Part shown: positions 53,575 to 61,000 of the stretch, piece by piece
How positions within the stretch are numbered: position 1 is the first letter of the stretch
How the letters are laid out: each line of letters starts with the position of its first letter
From: Paraburkholderia polaris
GTDB lineage: Bacteria; Pseudomonadota; Gammaproteobacteria; Burkholderiales; Burkholderiaceae
Direction of reading: 5' to 3'
NCBI RefSeq assembly: GCF_012927345.1
Contig: NZ_JABBGJ010000004.1
Span: 241,644 to 305,643 of the forward strand
Length of the DNA stretch: 64,000 nucleotides
Translations under genes and position numbers: made by a program
Notes under the pieces: model-generated
What the model was told of the DNA's origin: nothing
Databases searched by the model: none
Seen by the model: only the letters and a program-made list of their open reading frames with translations

Positions 53575-55044
53575 ATGGCTACCTTTGCATTTCCTCGACA
53601 CCTGCGCCTCACGCTTCTTAGCGGTGCCGCGCTGGCGCTGGCCGCCTGCTCGTTCGGCCCGAACGGCGAGCCGCCCGCCATGCCGCAACCCGCCCACTAC
53701 GGCGCCGAAGCGCAGCCGACGCAAACCGTGCCCGCACAAGGCATCACCCAGCAATTCGTGGTCGGCGCTAAACCCGTGCCCGAATGGTGGAAGCTCTATC
53801 AATCGGAGGCGCTGAACGCACTGGTCGACGAAGGCTTGCGCAACAGCCCGACGCTCGCCGCCACTGACAAGAGCCTCGCCGCCGCGCGCGAGCAATTGCG
53901 CGCGCAGATCGGCAGTTCGCTGCTGCCGACCATCGATGCGGGCGGCCAGGCCACCCGCAATCGTGCGCTGGCGATACCCGAGATCGGACCGAATACGTTC
54001 CTGTACAACATCTTCGTCGGTCAATTGCAGGCGCACTACACGTTCGACCTGTTCGGCGCCGCGCGTCTCGCCGATGCTGCGCTCGCCGCCCGCGTGAACG
54101 TACAGGCGTACCAGTTCGATGCCGCACGCCGCGCGCTGGCCGCCAACATCGTGACGGCGGCGATCACGAGTGCAGCGTTGCATGCCCAGATCGACACGAC
54201 CGAGCGGCTCGTGACGATTGCCAACGATCAGGCGCGCGACACACAACGGCGCTACGCCTTGGGCGCCGTCTCGCACGCCGATCAGTTGAGCGCACAACAA
54301 AGTGCGGCGAGTCTGTCCGCGAGTTTGCCGGGTTTGAAGCAGCAATGGCTGACGACGCGTCATGCGCTGGCGGTGCTGCTTGGCCGAACGCCGGACGCGG
54401 CCCCGGACGATATCGATCTCGCGCAATTGCATGTGCCTGACCAGGTGCCGGTGGTGGTGCCATCCGAGCTGCTGCGCGCCCGGCCCGACATTCAGGCCGC
54501 GGACGCCGCCTTGAAGGCCGCGGCGGCCGATGTCGGCGTCGCCACGGCGCAGATGTTTCCGAGTCTTTCGCTAAGTGCATCGATGGGACAAGGCGGCTTT
54601 AGCTGGCCGGTGGCCCTCTCCGGCGCGGGGGCAATATGGAGTATTGGCGCGTCTCTATCACAACCGCTGTTTCATGGCGGAGCACTGTTTGCGCAGCGGC
54701 GTGCGGCGATGGATACCTATGACGCCACGGTTTCGCAATACAAGCAGACCGTGCTGACCGCGTTCCAGAACGTCGCCGATACGCTTGCAGCGTTGCAGCA
54801 CGACTCGCAAGCGCTCGACGCGGCGAACATTGCCACGCGTTCAGCGCAAGGCATTTTCGACGAGACCTCCGGACGCTACCGGCTGGGCGCGTTACCGATC
54901 GCGTCGACGCGCTCCAGCGAGCAGCAGTTTCGCAATGCGCAGCTCGATGAGATTCGCTATACGAGCGCGCGGCTGACGGATACGGCAGCCTTGTTTCAGG
55001 CGATGGGGAATCCGCCGGTGGAGTCGGGGCCAGCGAGCCCTTAA
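53575..55044 (+). CDS. Outer membrane efflux lipoprotein (NodT/OprM family)
   Basis: This channel of 489 residues has a lipoprotein signal (LLSGAALALAACSFGP) with the modified Cys near 25. The TolC-like repeats follow (EWWKLYQSEALNALVDEGLRNSPTLAATDKSL, and the second half starting near DQVPVVVPSELLRARPDIQAADA). It forms the outer-membrane channel of the pump. Its TAA overlaps the stop of the giant convergent gene (TTAA), so there is no room for a terminator between them. Confidence 0.9.
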   Translation: MATFAFPRHLRLTLLSGAALALAACSFGPNGEPPAMPQPAHYGAEAQPTQTVPAQGITQQFVVGAKPVPEWWKLYQSEALNALVDEGLRNSPTLAATDKSLAAAREQLRAQIGSSLLPTIDAGGQATRNRALAIPEIGPNTFLYNIFVGQLQAHYTFDLFGAARLADAALAARVNVQAYQFDAARRALAANIVTAAITSAALHAQIDTTERLVTIANDQARDTQRRYALGAVSHADQLSAQQSAASLSASLPGLKQQWLTTRHALAVLLGRTPDAAPDDIDLAQLHVPDQVPVVVPSELLRARPDIQAADAALKAAAADVGVATAQMFPSLSLSASMGQGGFSWPVALSGAGAIWSIGASLSQPLFHGGALFAQRRAAMDTYDATVSQYKQTVLTAFQNVADTLAALQHDSQALDAANIATRSAQGIFDETSGRYRLGALPIASTRSSEQQFRNAQLDEIRYTSARLTDTAALFQAMGNPPVESGPASP

Positions 55045-58000
55045 TCGCCAAGCAACTCTGACAGTGAACGCCCCCATGTGGATAGCGATCGCATCTCCTT
55101 TTTCGTGAGCGCCCTGCTCCACATTGCGAGGTCGTCAATGGCCATCGCGCCGAATGCGCTCGTGCCAAATGCGCCATTGCGGCGCGAGTGGTAATTGCCA
55201 AGCGCATCCTCATTAAGCCCGATGGTCGAGTGAGTGCCGGTAATTTTAGTCATATCCATACCGCTCAGATCCAATGTCGCCGATTGATAGGCGCCGAACG
55301 TTTCGCCAACATAAGCCGTCGCCTTCGACCCCGCGGTGTCGAAACTCATCGCTACGTAGACCCAGGCGTTGCGTGTGAACGGAATGAATTGATCAACACG
55401 CTTTTTGCCGTCACCAACATTGAACTTCAGTCGGCCATCTTCTTGCTGATCGATCACGAAGCCCGGATTCTCACCGGCACTCCAGTCCTTGTTGCCCAAT
55501 ACAGGCGCGTGGTTCTGCACGCCATCGGACTTGAACCAGAAGCCGATTGAAAATTGCGGCTGGGTGCTGACGTCATCTACCAGCTTCATACCATTCAGCG
55601 CTCCCGCGGCCCTATTTAGCGACGACACTTGCAAGGCCTTGCCGCCAAAATAGTCGGCGATGAATGAGTCGGCGGAGGTCGATGTGCTGTCGAACGGCTG
55701 CACAGAGACATTCGGCGCGACTACGTCGGCGGGACCATTTTCAAAGGGGAAAAAGTGAATCAGTCCACCGGTGAGCCCCGACATGGCTAACGCATTGACC
55801 TCCTGCAGCGTTAGCACATGGTTCCACATTGCGAGATCGTCGAAAGTCATCGAACCGTACGTGTGGCCGTTGCGCGAGTAATAGTTGCCAAGCACGTCTT
55901 CATTCAGGGCGATGGTCGAGTGAGTGCCGGCAATTGCAGCCATGTCCATGCCGTCCAGATTCAAAGTCGCTGTCTGCACGCCATGGATCGGATCGCCCAC
56001 ATAAGCGGTCGCAGTCGACGCGGCGGTGTCGAAGGTCATCGCTACGTAGACCCAGGCGTTCCTGGTGAAATTAATAAGCGCGTCGGCACGCTTGCTGCCG
56101 TCGGCAACATTGAACTTCAACAAGCCATTGTTTTGCTGATCGATCACGAAGCCGGAGTTCAGGGCTGCCCCCCAGTCCTTGTTGCATAGCACGGGCGCAT
56201 GGTGCTGCACTCCGTCGGACTTGAACCAGAAGCCGATCGAAAATTGCGGGCGGCTGCTGACGTCGTCGGCCAGTTTCATACCATTGCGCCCGTCCCCGGC
56301 CCTGTTCAGCGACGCCACCTGCATGGCCTGGCCGCCGAAACCGTCGGCGACGAATGCCCCGGTGGTGGTCGACGTGCTGCCAAACGGTTGCAGCGACACA
56401 TTCGGAGCGATCACGTCCGTGGGACCATTTTCGAACGAAAAGAAATGAATAAGTCCTGCCTCACAGGCAGGGTCGCGCACGGGCCGCTTCTCGTCGATTT
56501 TCGCGGGTGCGGTAGCCAGCAAAGTCCGCAACAATGCGCGTTTCGCCTGATCGTCGCCAGACGCAGGCATGACCTCACCGGGCGCACTGTCAGGTGAAGC
56601 GGTGGACGATGCCGCCTCGGTCGAGGGGGCGCCATCCTCACGGTACCAGGGCGCTTCTCTGACTAAAAAAGCACCTTCAACATAAGTCCGGGCGTCGACT
56701 GGATAGGCCGGGCTGAATTCCAACGCATTTTCATACGACGAAAAGTCCTTGTATTTGACGGTAGCCGTCGAATTCGCCAATGCCTCCCGATATGCCCTCA
56801 ACCATTGCTGTTCCATTTTCATCAGCGGGCCGCCAATATTTTCAATAAGCGCGAGCGCAGTAGGATCAAGAATAAATCTTACGGTAGGGAAATTCAGCAC
56901 GAATGCGAAATGAGCCCGGTTGATGGCCGAGGTCTTGTCACTCTCCCAATAATTGATCGCGCGTACCTCAATGGAAAAATCTTGTTCTCGAACAAGATTT
57001 TTAAGGCCTTCGACCTTTCTTGCATCTTCCGTTGACAGTCCCTTCCCGTCAAACCCTTTAACAATTTTGCTGGCTTCGCCGCCAAAGAAAAGATCCCACA
57101 ATCTCAGCACGGCATTTCTGGAATTTTCATAAGGATTGGAAATATAAGATTTAATTTCTATATCTTGCGAAAAGACAGTTTCGACAAAAGATTCCTTTTC
57201 TTTCGCATCAGCCCCAGGCTCAATCAAAGGCTCATTTTCCAGCCGGGTTTCCTCGAATTTCCTTCTTTCAAAATTTTCATCGAAATTCTTTAGGATGTAT
57301 TCCGAATTGTCGAGCGTCAAAACTCCTGCCTTTCCTTCTCGCATGACCACCGACATGTCCTCGGAGTAAGTCGTGACTTTCACCTTACCCTTGTCTTTAA
57401 CAAGCAGCGCATACGCAACACCCACCCGCGAACCATCCGACTCAAATGCTTCATTATAATCGAATTGATTTACATTATCTTTTATCCGCGTCGTTCTCGT
57501 CGACACCCCATCTGGCATCAACTTACCAAAATAATTTATGGTGCTTTTATCGTACGTCGATAATATATCAATTAACGCATCGTTGCCCGGCACGGTCACG
57601 CCACTTTCGTCAACCAGTTTGTTATCCACGACGTTATAGCCAGGTACAGGCCGCCCTGTGAGCGAAATATGCGTTTTATAGAGACTTGCCGCCCCTTCTC
57701 GACTAGTCAACCAACCAGAGTTGCCCGACATTTGACCCGAATGGTACGCATAGAACATATCCCCATCTACGGCATAAGCCATGGTACAGCCGCTCAAGTC
57801 ACCGGCCGATATAATAAAAGGCTTACCTTCAGGAAGTTGATCAAGCGGAATGCCGATTCCAATCGTACCTGACTGACCATTTGATACTTCGATTACCACC
57901 ACATTACTGTCTAGCGATTCCGTTGCGCCCCACGATCCCATGGCAGGCCCGTTTCTCGATATAGAGTCTGCCTGGTCTCCATGGGAAACACCAAAAAAAC

Positions 58001-61000
58001 CATGCAATCTGCCGTCTTCCCTGGTAATTTCAGAAAGCGTAAACTTTTGCGGCTGCAGATCCGCTGTGTCAACCACAGCGTCGCTTCTTACAAAATTAAA
58101 ATCAATACCGGGGTCACTTGCCGATTTAGCAAACAACACCCCATGGCCGATTAGCGGCTGTACGCGACCATGTCGTAATGCTCCCTTGTCCGTTCCCACC
58201 AGTTGCAGCCTCGATCCCGAGCCTCGCGCTGGAAAAACCCATGGCAATGAGCCGTCCGGATTATCTTTCCAGGCGTTGTATTTTTCTACAAAATTAGCGT
58301 ACAGATCGGGATGCTTTTTTATATAAGAAACGTGGGCTAACAGACAGGAAATCGCTTCACCGTCTGTTGACCTCACCGTGCCTGCCAGAACGGGTTTCAC
58401 GACGCCTGAAACATCAAGCACATTACCGGATACTTTTGCAGACGGCTCCACAATCTCCGCGAGGCCGGCTATACCGTGACTCTCCCGGAGCATGACGGCC
58501 GACATCAGCCCCACCAGTTCGTCTTTATTTTTAAAATTCTCAGCACCGATGTCAACGATTGAGTCTATGTAAGCCTTAACAACGGGGTGACGCGCCGCAC
58601 CAGGATTTAATTCAATCTCCAGAAAATGTGCAATATCATTAGCAGAATAGCCGCTGCGATAGACGACATCATTGGTTTTTAAATTCTTCAGAAATTCACG
58701 CTGTTCTTTAAGCGAAGAAAGCAGCTTCTCTTTTAAAGTATCATCGTGCCCTCCGATAAAAATATCCAGCAGGTTATCGATCTCTTTTTTATTTTTTCCA
58801 TCGCGGATATCTTTCTTAAAATTATCTATCAGACTCAAAGATTCATCGCGCACCTTGGCTAATAAGTCGCTAACGGGTGCTATCTGGTTTTTGGCCGGGC
58901 GCAATAAATTCTCTACTTTTTCGAATTGATCCAGCGCATTACCACCTCTTCCCGGGAGGTCATTATGCGTGACCCACTGGCCCCCGGCGTCCAATTTCAC
59001 AGGAACCGCGTAGCTAAACTGCCCTGGATGCTTGGGATCTATGACGCGCCAGGTGCGCGCATAATCATCCCACCGCACCTGATACTTGCCTGAACCAGCC
59101 TCGATATAGTATTCAAACCACTCCGGGGCGGCAGAAGTACTTGCGACAGCGTTGCGGTAAACGCCCTTATTGAGGGAACCGTCGCCCTTGATCATCCCAT
59201 CTAGCGAAATATCATTTTTCCGCCAGTTTTCGTTGAGATGCCCTAGAGTCCCAAGGCCCTCCGAAGGCGCCGCAGGAATTTTCACCGGGGCTGCCGCATT
59301 TCCGTCTGCTTTGAGTCGAGACTGTTTGATCAAACTGCTCAATCCGGAAGGCTTTGCCGACTTCATTATTCCTTTATAAACAAGAGTAAGACCCGTTTTT
59401 AAGGGAACAGGCTCGATCAGATCGTACAGGGCGACAACCCCGATCTTGATACCTTTCGCACCGATTTTCAGCCCCAATCCCGGCAATTTCGCCATTACTA
59501 CGTTAACCAGTCGCGCGCCAGTCAGTCCCCGCCTTTGAGCTTCCTGGACCAAACTGGTGACTGCTTTTACAGAACCCTGAGACAATTTGGCCAGTGACAG
59601 GCCCATGTTAGCCGCCGTAAAAAGAACAGTAAGAGTATCGAACAATAACTGCTTTGGATCCGGCACATATTCTATGTCGGTCTGCCAGCGGTAAATCTCG
59701 CCATAAAATGGTACGTATGCATCTGCAGTGCTCTGCCAGAAAGAGGGGTAATATAGGTAATTTTTTTGCCCGTTGGCGATCTCATCCAGACATTCCCGAG
59801 TAAAAACTTGCATTTCGTTGAACAACAAACCGTTTGATTTACAGTATTTTCCTGTTCGATCGGACAGAAGTGTCAATGGTACTGAACCAGCATATGATGA
59901 CTTCCCTCCCAAAAACGGAATAACAAAAGCGTTTTCCAAATCCTTCCACTCATTCATTATATGGCCGTCTTTATCGCCCCCTTTCACCTCAGGACGAGGC
60001 TTCCCATTAAGTTTAGGCGCGGGTCTGAGCGGGTTTTTTATCACAAAACTCAAATACTTGTTTTTGGCCATATCTTTGGCCGAAACATATTTCGATCGCA
60101 CAATATCGGCAAAACACGAAACCACGAGCCAGTTTCCGTCATACAACTCCACAAACGCCACCCCGCCGGCTTTTGCAATATCCGACTTCCGAATTACAAG
60201 ATCAAACCGGTAAAAATTTTTAAAGGTAGAGTACAGTTGCGAAAGATTCAATCCAGACGACACAAGCTGCCCGACCGATATTAAGCCTGCTTCATACTTA
60301 CTGAATTTATTCTTATAGTCAGCAAATTGATCAGTGAATTCGCGCTGGGTGACGAACTGCTTGCTGTCCTTGATATCCCGCAGCGCAAAAAAGCCTTCCG
60401 GTTTCTCTCCCCTGCTAGCCAACGGTCCCTTCGCCTTCTTGTCCAGAACAAATTCTTCAATAATCGCCCCGGGAGAAATCGTAAAGCAATCGAACTGTGC
60501 CGAAGGGTGCTTCATGATCCCATAAATAGTTGCCGCCGTGAGAAGCAGCACTCCTTCCACTCCCTCATCAGAAAGCGATAATTCATAATATGAGTCAAGT
60601 AACGAAGCTTGCGTCTCGCCCCCTGATAACGAATCATGGCTTTTTTTGTAAAATTTCACCGCCTCCCTTTGAGCAGAACAGATATCGCGGTAATCGTCAA
60701 AAAAGATAATATTTTTAATTTCCTCAATAGGCAAATTCGATAATAATTCAAGATATCTTTGAATTAGAGCGGATTGGGTTGACACATGCCACTTCGCAAC
60801 ATCCAGTTTCTCTAGCGTCGTCACGTCATCCAGCGTATAGCCGTTTCGCACGAGCCCTTTAATGGTCACTTGCGCATAGGCGAGACTAAAAAAAGTGGCA
60901 CGATACGCAACCGTGCATGTCCGCATGCAGGACAAAATATCAGAGGGAGCAACACCCTTATTCAGATTTGTATTTATTATCTGAGAGACTTTAGTTATTG

